From: Alistipes sp. UBA940
GTDB taxonomy: Bacteria; Bacteroidota; Bacteroidia; Bacteroidales; Rikenellaceae
Reading direction: 5' to 3'
Length of the DNA: 64,000 bases
Assembly (NCBI GenBank): GCA_002293425.1
Contig: DBDE01000043.1
Coordinates: forward strand, 26,116 to 90,115
Shown here one piece after another: positions 17,809 to 27,527 of this stretch (positions are counted from its first letter, which is position 1; every line of letters starts with the position of its first letter). A program made the translations under genes and the position numbers. The notes beneath the pieces are model-generated. The model was not told the DNA's origin and did no database searches. It was given only the letters and a program-made list of their open reading frames with translations.

Positions 17809-19107
17809 CTAAAAAGATAGTTTCTCTACCGCCTCCACCACCTCTTCGGCCGTCGCTTCGGTCGAAAAAATATGTTCCGGCTGAAGGTAAAACAACTCTT
17901 TGGCGAGGCTCGATTTCAGCAATCGCTCGCCCCCGCCCGTGACATTCAGCATCACCAAATCGTCCTTCCCCACCCTCCCCTCAGCCACCGCCCTGACAAG
18001 CGATGCCGTCGCCACAGCCGCCGCCGGATGGATGTCAACCCCCTCAGTATCAATGAATTGCGCCGCCGCACGACGAGCCTGCGCATTAGTCGCAACCATC
18101 ACATCGCCCCCCGTGTCCTTCAACGCATCGTACAACCCACCCGCCAATCCCCAAGGCGGCCGGCGATTGCTAAGCACCTTAGCATCAATGATTTCCGCAT
18201 CCCGCCGAGCATAAGAGTCCTCATACGGCAACATCATCCGCGAATCGACCCGCCAAGCATCGAACATCGGCACAAAAGGCGCATTCTGCGACACCGCAAG
18301 CCGACATTTCTTATCCCCGAAACGCCCATCCTCCAAAAACCGCAAATTGGCCTCCCAAGCCGCAATCGCGCCCGTACCGCTCCCCACGGCCTGAAAATAG
18401 TGGTCCGGAATCTGCCCGATAGTGGTCACGGCACTCAAAAACGTCGTCCCCATACCATCCCGTCGAGCCACATTTTTCGCACCCCCCTCATTGAAAAACC
18501 GACGCGACTTCAACACCAACCCACTCAAATGGATCGCATCGAAATAGTCGCTCCCGCGCTCCGTCGCGATCAACTTAACACACTGATTAACAGGCTCCTG
18601 GAACCACAGCGCATCCAAATTATCAGCCGGAACACACAACAAAAGCGGGATCCCGTTCTCCGAGCAAACCCGCGCAAAAGCCCGCGCCGTATTCCCCGCA
18701 CTCGCCACCACCAGCACCCGCTGTTCGCCCTCCGGAATGCGCCCGCACACCGAAAAGGCCTCCGTCTCCTTGAAAGAACAAGTGCTCATCAAAGCACCCC
18801 GCGACGGGTTCCAGCCGCTAAAAGTTATCCATAAATTGCTGAGTCCCAGCGTTTTAGCCAACCCCTCGGAGCGATAAGTCACCGGAGCGGCCGATCCGCT
18901 CAGCATCCGCCACACCGGCAGCCAATCGGCAAACTTATAGAGCCCAAGGCTTTCGTCGCCGAGATGCAACTGCTTTTGGGCATAAACAGCCCGCACCAAC
19001 GACGGCGTAGAGCACATTTTGTCCTCCAACATCCAGCCCGAATCCTCGAACCTGCGACCCGTCGCAACACACTCCAACTCGTACTCCGTCGGTTTGAAAT
19101 CTTTCAT
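17809..19107 (-). CDS. Cysteate synthase (threonine synthase-like PLP enzyme)
   Basis: PLP enzyme predicted to turn O-phosphoserine and sulfite into cysteate. Threonine synthase homologues are the superfamily, but blocks such as YRSEGLAKTLGLSNLWITF, GGAKNVARRDGMGTTFL, PDHYFQAVGSGTGAIAAWE and NVTGGGERLLK match what I recall of the Methanosarcina coenzyme M enzyme much better. The PLP lysine is in TCSFKETEAF. The protein has 432 residues. In Alistipes-like bacteria cysteate feeds sulfonolipid (capnine/sulfobacin) synthesis. The acyltransferase that would use it is not in the window. Plain threonine synthase is the alternative. Confidence 0.8.
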   Translation of the reverse strand: MKDFKPTEYELECVATGRRFEDSGWMLEDKMCSTPSLVRAVYAQKQLHLGDESLGLYKFADWLPVWRMLSGSAAPVTYRSEGLAKTLGLSNLWITFSGWNPSRGALMSTCSFKETEAFSVCGRIPEGEQRVLVVASAGNTARAFARVCSENGIPLLLCVPADNLDALWFQEPVNQCVKLIATERGSDYFDAIHLSGLVLKSRRFFNEGGAKNVARRDGMGTTFLSAVTTIGQIPDHYFQAVGSGTGAIAAWEANLRFLEDGRFGDKKCRLAVSQNAPFVPMFDAWRVDSRMMLPYEDSYARRDAEIIDAKVLSNRRPPWGLAGGLYDALKDTGGDVMVATNAQARRAAAQFIDTEGVDIHPAAAVATASLVRAVAEGRVGKDDLVMLNVTGGGERLLKSSLAKELFYLQPEHIFSTEATAEEVVEAVEKLSF

Positions 19108-19149
19108 TTTAAACTATTTTGGCTTTGATTTCCTTATCACACGCTTTTT

Positions 19150-19200
19150 CAGCTCCCCCCACCCCCCCCTCGGGGGGAGCTGACGAGGTCTTCGACCTCG
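19150..19200. repeat. GC-rich double-hairpin element, intergenic copy
   Basis: CAGCTCCCCCC (19150-19160) pairs with GGGGGGAGCTG (19172-19182), followed by CGAGGTC-ttc-GACCTCG (19184-19200). It has the same two-hairpin plan as the copy in tsaB. It lies between nspC and the cysteate synthase gene; there is no U-run, so a terminator role is doubtful. Confidence 0.7.
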
Positions 19201-19206
19201 AATAGA

Positions 19207-20316
19207 TTATCCCATCCTGTTTTTAAAATCCTCAGGCGCAAACCGGCGAACGACATCCAGCGTCCCGTTCTCACGCAAAATGGCGATAGAGGGGTGTCTG
19301 ACGCCATTAAACATAGTCGTCTTGACCATCGTATAGTGGATCATATCCTCGAAAACCACCCGCTCCCCCACCCTCAACTCGCGCCCGAAATCCCACTCGC
19401 CCAGCCAATCGCCCGCCAAACAACTGCACCCGCCCAGCCGATAACCGCTCCCCTCCACCGCTCCGACAACAGCCGGCATATAGGGCATCTCCAAACAATC
19501 GGGCATGTGGCAAGCAAACGACACGTCAAGCATAGCAGTCTTCACTCCCCCACTCTCAACCACGTCCTCGACGGTCGAAACCAGCACCCCCGTACGCCAC
19601 GTGAACGCACTCCCGGGCTCCAAAATCACCCTCAAATGCGGGTGCTTATTCTTAAAGGAGCGCAAAGTCTCCACCAACAATTCGACATCGTAACCTTCCT
19701 TGGTAAACAGGTGCCCACCGCCGAAATTCACCCACCGAAGCCGCGGCAAAAACTCGCCGAAACGCCCCTCAAACGCCTCCAAAACACGCACCAAATCCTC
19801 CGCACCACTCTCGCACAGCACGTGAAAATGCAACCCCTCGATGCCATCGGGCAGATTTTCAAGATGCTCAATCCCCAGCCGCGACCCGGGCAAAGCGGGA
19901 TTATAAAGGTCGGTCTCAACGGGCGAATAACCCGGATTGACCCTCAACCCGCACGAAACCCCCGCGGCACGCACCCGAAACCGCTCGTATTGCGAAACAG
20001 AATTGAAAGTGACATGCGAACTGAGAGCCGCAATCTCGTCGAAATCGACATCGGAATAGGTGGGAGCGTAAGTATGAACCCGAGGACCGAAACCCTCGCG
20101 AGCCAACCGCGCCTCGGCCAGCGACGAAGCAGTCGCGCCATCGGAATGCTGAGCCAAAAGCGGAAACACGTGCCAAAAAGCACAAGCCTTCAACGCCACG
20201 ATGACCTCGACACCGGTAGCCTGCCGAACAAGATCGACCACCTCCAAGTTACACCTCAACGCCCCCTCGTCCAGCACAAAGCACGGCGAAGGTATCTCCA
20301 CGGCAGGCAACGTCAT
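19207..20316 (-). CDS. nspC: Carboxynorspermidine/carboxyspermidine decarboxylase
   Basis: PLP decarboxylase of the alanine-racemase fold that completes the carboxy(nor)spermidine route to spermidine or norspermidine. Visible are the PLP-lysine region VIVALKACAFW, LHFHVLCESG, WVNFGGGH and the active-site region GGCSCLAGDWLGEW. The length of 369 residues suits the family. Its pathway partner lies two genes away at 21933 on the same strand. Confidence 0.92.
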   Translation of the reverse strand: MTLPAVEIPSPCFVLDEGALRCNLEVVDLVRQATGVEVIVALKACAFWHVFPLLAQHSDGATASSLAEARLAREGFGPRVHTYAPTYSDVDFDEIAALSSHVTFNSVSQYERFRVRAAGVSCGLRVNPGYSPVETDLYNPALPGSRLGIEHLENLPDGIEGLHFHVLCESGAEDLVRVLEAFEGRFGEFLPRLRWVNFGGGHLFTKEGYDVELLVETLRSFKNKHPHLRVILEPGSAFTWRTGVLVSTVEDVVESGGVKTAMLDVSFACHMPDCLEMPYMPAVVGAVEGSGYRLGGCSCLAGDWLGEWDFGRELRVGERVVFEDMIHYTMVKTTMFNGVRHPSIAILRENGTLDVVRRFAPEDFKNRMG

Positions 20317-20328
20317 CGGGCCCGAAAA

Positions 20329-21915
20329 TTAAGGAGCGGGTTCGGGTTCAGGAACAACTGCCAACGATGTGTCGATGACTTTAACAACGACACCCTGACT
20401 TATAACAGACTCTCCTATGAACGCAAAAAGCCGAACCTGACTGCCAATAGTATTTGTTCCGTCGCCATCGTGAGCCGCCGTAATCGTAACTTCGGTTCTC
20501 TGCTGATTATTTGGGGTGATGGTCACCCACGGCTCAGTCGTATATCCTGGGCCGGTCGGATCACTATCCGGATTTTTCTCCGCCCTCCACTCAACCGTCT
20601 GCGTCGCATTGGACGGCTCAAGCTTCACGCTATATGTCGTCGTCTCCTGGCCGCCCTGACCATCGACATACACGGCTTTGTTACCCTCATTAATCCACAA
20701 TTCCGTCGCCGGAATCGCCACCTCGACCCTCACGGTATCGGCAATGGCCTTGCCGCCAATAATGCGATTGTTGCCCGCCTCGTCGACCATATAGGCAACC
20801 ACGTCGGCCTTGCCATCACCTCCGGCACGAACCGTAATGCTCTGCGGATCGTCCTCATCAGGTTCGATGGTGATAGCGGTAGTGCTGGCCGGAAGCACCT
20901 TCCACCTCAACCTGTCGGTGGTCCGGGCCGGTTCGACCGTCGCCGTAAAGGTCGCAACCCCGTTGATCAACAACAAACGATAATCGTCATCCCCCTCGTC
21001 CTCATCATCGCCGTCGTCTATCGAAACGCCGGTCGCCACAACAGGACGCACAGTATAAGTCACCGAAGAATCAACTTTAGTTGTGTCGCTATCGCTGGTC
21101 GCCGTAAAATACACCGTACCAGCACCGACAACCGTCACAACCCCGTCCTCGTCGATAACAGCAACATCATCGTTGCTCGAAACCCACGTCACATCGGGAT
21201 TAGTGGCATTGTCAGGCAAAACGGCAACACCGAGAGTGAACGTATCGCCCATCATCAAATTGTTCATCACAACACCCTCGCCCGGAACCGCAACCAAAAC
21301 ATCGATGCTCGTCACCGGCGTCATAGCCACCTGAACCACCACCTGGTCGCGCAAATCGCCCAAGGTCGCAACAATCGTCGCCCGTCCATTGCCCACATAA
21401 CGCACCGCCGTAACCTCCGCCGCACCGTCCGAAATCGACCTCACAGTGGCAATATCGGGATGAGAACTCGTCCACACCACCTTCTTATTGGTCGCATCCG
21501 ACGGGCGGATAGTGGTGGTGAGGGTAAACGTCTCCCCCGATTCGAAGCCCGACGGCGCGCCCGTCTCATTGATCTCCAAAGAGTTCGCCGGAGTGGGAAT
21601 AACCGTCACAGAGCACTGATCGCTGATATTATTGCTCGTCATAGCCGAAATCGTGGCCGTGCCCAGCGCGTGAGCCGTCACAAAACCGTCCTGATCGACC
21701 GACACGACCGAAGCATTGGAGCTCTTCCACGTCAAAGTGAGATCGGTAGCGTTGGAAGGCACGATCGTAGCCTTAATCTGTTCGCGGCCGCCGACCTGCA
21801 AATTGAGATTGGAGGGCGTAACCTCCACCCCCTCGACAAAAATCAACGAATCAAGCGTCTCAACACAAGAAACCAAACCCGCCAAAACCAATATAAAAAA
21901 CAATAACCGTTTCAT
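20329..21915 (-). CDS. Surface lipoprotein with repeated bacterial Ig-like (Big_2) domains
   Basis: About 528 residues with a lipoprotein signal ending LVLAGLVSC. It contains at least four Big_2-like repeats recognisable by VTPSNLNLQVGGREQIKATIVPSNATD, WTSSHPDIATV, WVSSNDDVAVIDEDGVVTVVGAGT and similar stretches, plus an acidic linker (DDGDDEDEGDDDY). It probably forms a rod-like outer-membrane-anchored protein. The ATG at 21915 is preferred to one three codons earlier because MKRLLFF starts the signal peptide. It separates the two polyamine genes; no functional link is evident. Confidence 0.8.
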   Translation of the reverse strand: MKRLLFFILVLAGLVSCVETLDSLIFVEGVEVTPSNLNLQVGGREQIKATIVPSNATDLTLTWKSSNASVVSVDQDGFVTAHALGTATISAMTSNNISDQCSVTVIPTPANSLEINETGAPSGFESGETFTLTTTIRPSDATNKKVVWTSSHPDIATVRSISDGAAEVTAVRYVGNGRATIVATLGDLRDQVVVQVAMTPVTSIDVLVAVPGEGVVMNNLMMGDTFTLGVAVLPDNATNPDVTWVSSNDDVAVIDEDGVVTVVGAGTVYFTATSDSDTTKVDSSVTYTVRPVVATGVSIDDGDDEDEGDDDYRLLLINGVATFTATVEPARTTDRLRWKVLPASTTAITIEPDEDDPQSITVRAGGDGKADVVAYMVDEAGNNRIIGGKAIADTVRVEVAIPATELWINEGNKAVYVDGQGGQETTTYSVKLEPSNATQTVEWRAEKNPDSDPTGPGYTTEPWVTITPNNQQRTEVTITAAHDGDGTNTIGSQVRLFAFIGESVISQGVVVKVIDTSLAVVPEPEPAP

Positions 21916-21932
21916 ATCAATCAAAGTTTAAA

Positions 21933-23123
21933 CTAAACCTCCAAATCTCCATCAAAAACCTCCACCCACGGCAACCCCAACGGCCCCAACTCTTTAAGGA
22001 ACGGATCGGGATCGAACTCCTCCACATTGAAAACTCCCGAACCACCCCAAACACCCCGCGCCACAAGCGATGCTCCCAAAGCCGCCGGAACACCCGTCGT
22101 ATAACTCACCGCCTGGGTCCCCGTCTCGCGATACGCCGCCTCGTGATCGCAATTATTATAAATATAGTAAGTGCGCTCCCTGCCATCCTTCACCCCCCTG
22201 ATCCTGCACCCGATACTCGTCAATCCCGTATAGTTCTCCCCAAGGCTCTTCGGGTCGGGCAAAACAGCCTTCAGGAACTGTATAGGCACAATCTTCGTAC
22301 CATTATAGTCCACCTCGTCGATGCGCGCCATCCCTATATTCTGTATAACGCGCAAATGGGTCAAATATTCCTGACCGAAAGTCATCCAAAAACGAGCCCG
22401 CTTCAGCGTCGGGAAATTCTTGACCAAACTCTCCAACTCCTCGTGGTAAATAAGGTACGACTCCTTAGGACCAATCTCCGGATAGTCGATGGGTTGATGT
22501 ATCTCGTGCGGCTCGGTCTCCACCCAGCGGCCATTCTCCCAATAGCGTCCCTTCTGGGTGACCTCCCTGATATTGATCTCCGGATTGAAATTGGTCGCAA
22601 AAGCCATTCCGTGGTTGCCCGCATTGCAATCCACAATATCCAAATAGTGAATCTCGTCGAAATAGTGCTTAACGGCATAAGCGGTGAAAATGCTCGTCAC
22701 CCCGGGATCGAACCCACAGCCCAACACGGCCGTCAATCCGGCCTCCTCGAAGCGTTTCTTATACGCCCACTGCCACTTATACTCGAACTTGGCCTCGTCC
22801 TTGGGTTCATAATTGGCCGTGTCCAGATAGTTAACCCCGCACTCCAGGCAAGCGTCCATAATGGTCAAATCCTGGTACGGCAACGCGACATTGATGACCA
22901 GATCGGGAGAATATTTCCGAAACAGCGAAACCAACTCCGGCACACTGTCGGCGTCCACCTGCTCGGTTGCGATGCGATTGCCGCCCACCGCACGGGCTAT
23001 CGCTTCGGCCTTCGAAACGGTGCGTGAAGCGAGGATAATGTCGGTGAAAACGGGGTCGGCGGCCACTTTATGGGCAACGACTGTGCCGACACCGCCGGCT
23101 CCGATGATGATAACTTTTGCCAT
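21933..23123 (-). CDS. Carboxynorspermidine synthase-type saccharopine dehydrogenase family protein
   Basis: NAD(P)H enzyme that would condense aspartate semialdehyde with a diamine to give carboxy(nor)spermidine, the NspC substrate. The N-terminal Rossmann motif KVIIIGAGGVGTVVAHKVA and the LYS9-like region GCGFDPGVTSIFTAYA are clear. The start at 23123 gives 396 residues; a longer frame runs into the promoter region near the tRNA. A minus-strand -7 box TATCTTTG lies about 20 bp before the ATG. Assignment beyond the family rests on the nearby nspC. Confidence 0.9.
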   Translation of the reverse strand: MAKVIIIGAGGVGTVVAHKVAADPVFTDIILASRTVSKAEAIARAVGGNRIATEQVDADSVPELVSLFRKYSPDLVINVALPYQDLTIMDACLECGVNYLDTANYEPKDEAKFEYKWQWAYKKRFEEAGLTAVLGCGFDPGVTSIFTAYAVKHYFDEIHYLDIVDCNAGNHGMAFATNFNPEINIREVTQKGRYWENGRWVETEPHEIHQPIDYPEIGPKESYLIYHEELESLVKNFPTLKRARFWMTFGQEYLTHLRVIQNIGMARIDEVDYNGTKIVPIQFLKAVLPDPKSLGENYTGLTSIGCRIRGVKDGRERTYYIYNNCDHEAAYRETGTQAVSYTTGVPAALGASLVARGVWGGSGVFNVEEFDPDPFLKELGPLGLPWVEVFDGDLEV

Positions 23124-23201
23124 TTGATGCGCGCTTTTGAACGCAAAGATAACTATTTTTTGGTTCGATAGAAAAAAGTCGCTACATTTGCACTCCAAAA
23201 T

Positions 23202-23274
23202 GATTCAGTAGCTCAGTTGGTAGAGCACATCCCTTTTAAGGATGGGGTCCTGGGTTCGAGCCCCAGCTGGATCA
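23202..23274 (+). tRNA. tRNA-Lys (anticodon UUU)
   Basis: A 73-nt cloverleaf: acceptor GATTCAG/CTGGATC with one G-U pair, D arm with AGTTGGTA loop, anticodon loop CTTTTAA (TTT) and T arm CTGGG-TTCGAGC-CCCAG. A -7 box TACATTTG lies at 23182-23189. CCA is not fully encoded. Confidence 0.97.
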
Positions 23275-23339
23275 CCGAAATAGGCCCATATCAGCTGGCA
23301 AATCGGTATTCATAATCTTTTATAATCCTAAATTACCCA

Positions 23340-24299
23340 ATGAAGAAACTTGTTTTAATAGCAATGTTTGCGGCACTCCCCTTGGTCTGCATGGCCCAAA
23401 AAAAGATAACAGGGAGTGTGGAAATTATGCCCAACTATCTGTGGCATATGTTCGCCGCATCCAATCTGTGGGACAAGCCCGAAAATCCTTACGGCGATAA
23501 ATATGGATATACGATACCGGAGGCCGACAGGCAGTTTCTGTACGACAACAGAGAGCTTATCGCTTGGGGCAACTCACAGGGAGGGATGCTGGCCGGAGGG
23601 ATGTTTTTCATCCCACTGCAAAATGAGACCACCATCGAGGAATATGTTGCTTTTCTTGAAGACGCCACGGCTATGGTTCCGGAATCGTTTGTGCCCATTT
23701 GCAAGGAGCTTGTTCGGATAATGAGGGACAATTATCCCCGCTTCGAGCGTGAGGTGTGGCCCCTTTTGGAGCCCGATCTTTTGAAAGCCAAAGATATGAT
23801 CGAGGCGCGGTTTTCAGGAACGGATCCGATAGCCCTGTGGGAAGCAAATCTCGGCCTGCCATACCCCGGAGAGAAGAAGGAGCTTGTACTTACCTATGCC
23901 AACCACGCCGGTCTGCCCTCGGCCAACGATCTCGGGCCTGAGAGGAATAACTTCGGCATCATACCGGACGAGAGGGTTGTAGAGAGTGTCCGTCAGACCG
24001 TTCTGCACGAGATTGGCATATACACAATAATGCCGACCATCAGAAAGTTGCAATCCGACCAATCTCTGCAAAGCGATTTTCTGCAAAGCGGCAATATAGT
24101 TTATGTAGCTTTCGAGACCTTCGCCGAAAAGAGGAAAGACGACATTTTCGGGGGCGAGCGTCGGGTCTTTTTGCCCCAATGGGAGGCCGAATACAAGTGG
24201 TTCTACGACTACTATCTCAAGCACGACTTCGCCGGAGCAGACCCCGAGACATTGCTACGGAGTGCTATCGCCGAATTTGTCGCTAATTTTGCAGGATGA
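23340..24299 (+). CDS. Secreted protein of unknown function
   Basis: A 319-residue protein with signal peptide MKKLVLIAMFAALPLVCMAQ. I do not recognise the family. The mature part is rich in aromatic and acidic residues and contains VLHEIGIYTIMP; a lone HE dyad is not enough to call a metallopeptidase. Its last codons (ANFAG and the stop) lie inside a 50-bp direct repeat whose other copy is the promoter and 5' end of the gene at 33106, so the original C-terminus may have been replaced. Confidence 0.75.
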   Translation: MKKLVLIAMFAALPLVCMAQKKITGSVEIMPNYLWHMFAASNLWDKPENPYGDKYGYTIPEADRQFLYDNRELIAWGNSQGGMLAGGMFFIPLQNETTIEEYVAFLEDATAMVPESFVPICKELVRIMRDNYPRFEREVWPLLEPDLLKAKDMIEARFSGTDPIALWEANLGLPYPGEKKELVLTYANHAGLPSANDLGPERNNFGIIPDERVVESVRQTVLHEIGIYTIMPTIRKLQSDQSLQSDFLQSGNIVYVAFETFAEKRKDDIFGGERRVFLPQWEAEYKWFYDYYLKHDFAGADPETLLRSAIAEFVANFAG

Positions 24300-24330
24300 A
24301 ACGTGAAAATATATTTGCAGCGGCAGCGAT
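24281..24330 (+). repeat. Direct repeat, copy 1 (50 bp)
   Basis: Identical over 50 bp to 33091-33140. It carries the -7 box TAATTTTG, the ATG and the first ten codons (MKRENIFAAA) of the YiiX-like gene. The two copies bracket the 8.7-kb export and two-component block in the same orientation. Confidence 0.9.
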
Positions 24331-24553
24331 CACCGGCGACCTGCACGTCAAGAGCGACACCCACGTCAGGAACATCCGCGTGGACGAGTACCTCGAAGTG
24401 CCGGAGTTGAAGTACAACCGCATCACCGCAAGACTATCGGGCAGTATGGACGAGTTGCAAAGATATCTATTACAGCAAATTCGTCACGTCATTGACCAAT
24501 TCGCCGTCGAACAGGTTCAGGGTTCGGTGGGCATAGGCGGCATCGTGCTGTGA
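24296..24553 (+). pseudogene. Chimeric ORF made of a duplicated 5' end and a phage-like fragment
   Basis: Starts with the duplicated MKRENIFAAAA of the 33106 gene, then switches to TGDLHVKSDTHVRNIRVDE and YLEVPELKYNRI, a pattern I associate with tail or structural proteins of Bacteroidales phages. After that it runs antisense through the end of the ABC ATPase gene. It overlaps the preceding stop codon. Probably a junction remnant and not a functional gene. Confidence 0.55.
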
Positions 24554-25153
24554 GTGAGTCACCATAATCACGGTGGTTCCCTCCTTGTTGAGTTCGTCGA
24601 GAAGCTCCATCACCTCCTTGCCGTTCTTCGAATCGAGGTTACCCGTCGGCTCATCGGCGAGGATCAATTTGGGGTTGGCGACCACAGCACGGGCGATTGC
24701 CACACGCTGTTGCTGGCCTCCCGAAAGTTGCTGCGGAAAGTGTTTCGCACGGTGGCTGATGTTCATACGCTTCAGCATATCTTCAACCATTTGCTTGCGG
24801 TCGGCGGCCTTGATTCGAAGATAGATGAGCGGTAGCTCAACGTTCTCGTAAACATTCAACTCATCGATAAGGTTGAAACTCTGGAACACGAACCCGATAT
24901 TGCCTTTGCGGAACAGCGTGCGGTCTTTTTCCTTGAAATTTCCAACTTTGTGGCCAAGCAAGGAGTAATTTCCCGATGTGGGGTTGTCGAGCAGGCCGAG
25001 AATGTTCATCAGAGTCGATTTTCCGCAACCCGAGGGTCCCATGATCGCCACGAATTCGCCTTGCTTAACTTCAAATGAGACGCCGTTCAGAGCGACGGTC
25101 TCGATCTCTTCCGTGCGGAAGATCTTCTTCAGATTTTCAATTTTTAACATCAT
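24470..25153 (-). CDS. ABC transporter ATPase (LolD/MacB type)
   Basis: A 227-residue ATPase with Walker [11 protein letters not shown], signature [14 protein letters not shown], Walker [10 protein letters not shown] and switch histidine VTHSQH. The arrangement matches LolD/MacB/FtsE-type ATPases that drive periplasmic work and not membrane passage. It is the last gene of a leftward four-gene operon with the permease, adaptor and TolC genes. Confidence 0.95.
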   Translation of the reverse strand: MMLKIENLKKIFRTEEIETVALNGVSFEVKQGEFVAIMGPSGCGKSTLMNILGLLDNPTSGNYSLLGHKVGNFKEKDRTLFRKGNIGFVFQSFNLIDELNVYENVELPLIYLRIKAADRKQMVEDMLKRMNISHRAKHFPQQLSGGQQQRVAIARAVVANPKLILADEPTGNLDSKNGKEVMELLDELNKEGTTVIMVTHSQHDAAYAHRTLNLFDGELVNDVTNLL

Positions 25154-25170
25154 ATTTATCAGATATTATA

Positions 25171-27513
25171 TTAGCTTTTGATCGCATCAATCGGGTTTGC
25201 GTTCGCGGCGCGCGAGCTTTGCCACAACACCGTGATGAAGGCGGTGACGAATGCGAATGCTCCGGCGGCGATAAATATCCACGGCGAGAGGTCGATGCGG
25301 TAGCTGTAACTCGACAGCCACCACCTCATAACCAACCATATCACAGGCACGGAGAGCACGAAGGCAATGAGCACGAGTTTGAGGAAATTGGACACCAAGC
25401 GGCGAAGTATCTCGCCGCGAGTGGAGCCGAACACCTTGCGGGTGGCAATCTCCGAGGCGCGCTGCTGGATGAAGTACGTGGACATCGCCAGCAGTCCGAG
25501 CATCGATATTAGTATTGCAATGAGGGTGAATATCACGACGATGGTATAGGTCCTTTGTTGCAAGTCGTAGGTCGCCTTTATCTCGTCTTCGAAGAACTCG
25601 CCGGTGAATTCGAGCTCGGTGAGCCGCTCGTAAACTTCGCGCACATCTGCAAGGGCGGCGTTCGTGTCTCCCTGCACCTTGACCAGAAACTGCCACGGAA
25701 AGAGAGTTCCGTCGGGCATTACGATTATAAACACCGGCGGCATTTGGAATTCGAGCGACGATAGCATCGAGCCCACACGGAAGTTCTTAACAACCCCGAG
25801 TACGGATATCGGTTCTTCCCTGAAGCCCCTTATCTCAGTATCTCTCTCGTCAAGGCCAAACTCGAACTCTGCGACCTCGTTTATCCAGGCCCCGTTAGCG
25901 GACGCCATGTTGTTGTCCTTCAACACCTCGAAGCCCATCATTCGGAAAAACGTCGAATCGGCACGAAATATTTGGACACTGAGGTTCTTCCCCTCGTACT
26001 CGGAGGTCAAATTGTTGCCGCGGTTGAACGGATGGCCCTGGGCGATCGCCACATCCCTGACCGAGGCCAGTTGCTTCAACTCGTTGCGGAACGTGGTGAC
26101 CATATCCATCGAATGGAAGCCTGTACTCGGGACGTCGATAATGTTCTCGGTGTTATAGCCCAGCGGTGCCGAGATCATGTGGCGTATCTGAAGCAACAAG
26201 GTGATCGAGGCGGCAATCAGTGAGATCGTGATCACGTTCTGGAAAACGATGAATATCCGGCTGAAGACCATCTTGCTCCGATGGCGGAAACTGCCTTTGA
26301 CCACGTCGATGGGTTTATAGCGCGAGATGAATATGGCGGGGATTACTCCCGAAACGACACCCATAACGATGATGAGTGCCAGAGATGCACCCGAGGTCGC
26401 CCACGTCATACCGCCCATAACGTCCAATCGCCTCTGAAGCAGGTCGCCCGCTACATTCTGCAAGGCCACAGCGAGCATAAGCCCCATCGCAAATGCGAAT
26501 GCGCACACCAGCGTGGATTCGAGGATGAACTTGGAGAATATCTCGCCGCGCGAGGCTCCAAGCAGTCGGCGCGAAGCCATCTCTTTGGCACGGAATGCGG
26601 TCTGTGCCACTGTCAGGTTGATGTAGTTGATGATGGCAAATATCAATATCAGCACACCTACCGAGATGAGTATCGCAACGAATGTGAAGTCGCCCTGACG
26701 CAGGTCCTCGCGACTTGTGGATAGCTCCGAGAAATAGAAGTCGTCCAACGGGGTGAGAATCACCTCATTCATCAGTCCCAAATGATAGGGCCAGAAGATC
26801 CCTTTGAAATACTCCTCCATATCGGGTATCTTCGACACCAAATCGGCCCCCGGGTGGGTCATGATAAACATCACGACACCATCCGAGTTATCCATATGAT
26901 TCTTGGAGATGGAACCGTTAAAATAGTCCTCCATGTTCTCCAGGTTCATGATAATGTCGATCTCGGGAAACGACGAGTTGTGGAAATCTTCGGCTATGCC
27001 CGCCACCATCATTGAGATGTCGCCACCGTCGGCAGTGATGGTTTGGCCTAACGGATCGGTGTCGCCGAAAGCCTTGCGGGCAAACCTTTCCGAGACAATG
27101 ACATCGGTCTTTGTGCGGAGTATGGCCCCCGGATCGCCCTCTATCATGCGGAAAGAGAACACGTCGTAGAATGTGCTGTCTACCAGCAGTATATCGGCAT
27201 TGTAGCGGGTGTCCAACACATCGACCTCGGTGTGTTCCTGTGCCGTGGCGCATATCTTATCGATCTCGGGATAGCGGCTCAACAGGTGGGGTGCGATCCC
27301 ATAGCCGGAGCCTATGACAAATTCGGAGCCGAGGGCGTATATCCGGTCGCGGTTCTTCTGGAACTTATCGACCGACAACTCCTGCACGGTGTAAGTCCCA
27401 ATCAGAATAACGAACATCAGCGAGATCGAGAGCCCGAAGATGTTGATCGCCGTGTAAAGTTTGTTCCTTGCGAGGAACTTTGAAAAAGACCTGAAATTTA
27501 ATGGATTGACCAT
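25171..27513 (-). CDS. FtsX/MacB-type ABC transporter permease
   Basis: A 780-residue permease of the two-module Bacteroidota type: an N-terminal helix, a large periplasmic MacB-PCD domain, three helices near the middle (around GVLILIFAIINYINLTVAQTAFRAKEMASRRLLG), a second periplasmic domain, and three helices at the C-terminus (around MLGLLAMSTYFIQQRASEIATRKVFG). The paired 'R-LLG' and 'RKVFG' motifs are characteristic of FtsX domains. It would act with the ATPase and the tripartite partners to expel a peptide, drug or lipid; the substrate is unknown. Confidence 0.92.
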   Translation of the reverse strand: MVNPLNFRSFSKFLARNKLYTAINIFGLSISLMFVILIGTYTVQELSVDKFQKNRDRIYALGSEFVIGSGYGIAPHLLSRYPEIDKICATAQEHTEVDVLDTRYNADILLVDSTFYDVFSFRMIEGDPGAILRTKTDVIVSERFARKAFGDTDPLGQTITADGGDISMMVAGIAEDFHNSSFPEIDIIMNLENMEDYFNGSISKNHMDNSDGVVMFIMTHPGADLVSKIPDMEEYFKGIFWPYHLGLMNEVILTPLDDFYFSELSTSREDLRQGDFTFVAILISVGVLILIFAIINYINLTVAQTAFRAKEMASRRLLGASRGEIFSKFILESTLVCAFAFAMGLMLAVALQNVAGDLLQRRLDVMGGMTWATSGASLALIIVMGVVSGVIPAIFISRYKPIDVVKGSFRHRSKMVFSRIFIVFQNVITISLIAASITLLLQIRHMISAPLGYNTENIIDVPSTGFHSMDMVTTFRNELKQLASVRDVAIAQGHPFNRGNNLTSEYEGKNLSVQIFRADSTFFRMMGFEVLKDNNMASANGAWINEVAEFEFGLDERDTEIRGFREEPISVLGVVKNFRVGSMLSSLEFQMPPVFIIVMPDGTLFPWQFLVKVQGDTNAALADVREVYERLTELEFTGEFFEDEIKATYDLQQRTYTIVVIFTLIAILISMLGLLAMSTYFIQQRASEIATRKVFGSTRGEILRRLVSNFLKLVLIAFVLSVPVIWLVMRWWLSSYSYRIDLSPWIFIAAGAFAFVTAFITVLWQSSRAANANPIDAIKS

Positions 27514-27527
27514 GTGTTATTTGTTTT

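Noticed and set aside
19150..19200. Hairpins between nspC and cysteate synthase as a terminator
   Set aside because: No U-run on either side, and the same double-hairpin plan occurs inside coding genes, so it is better described as a repeat element.
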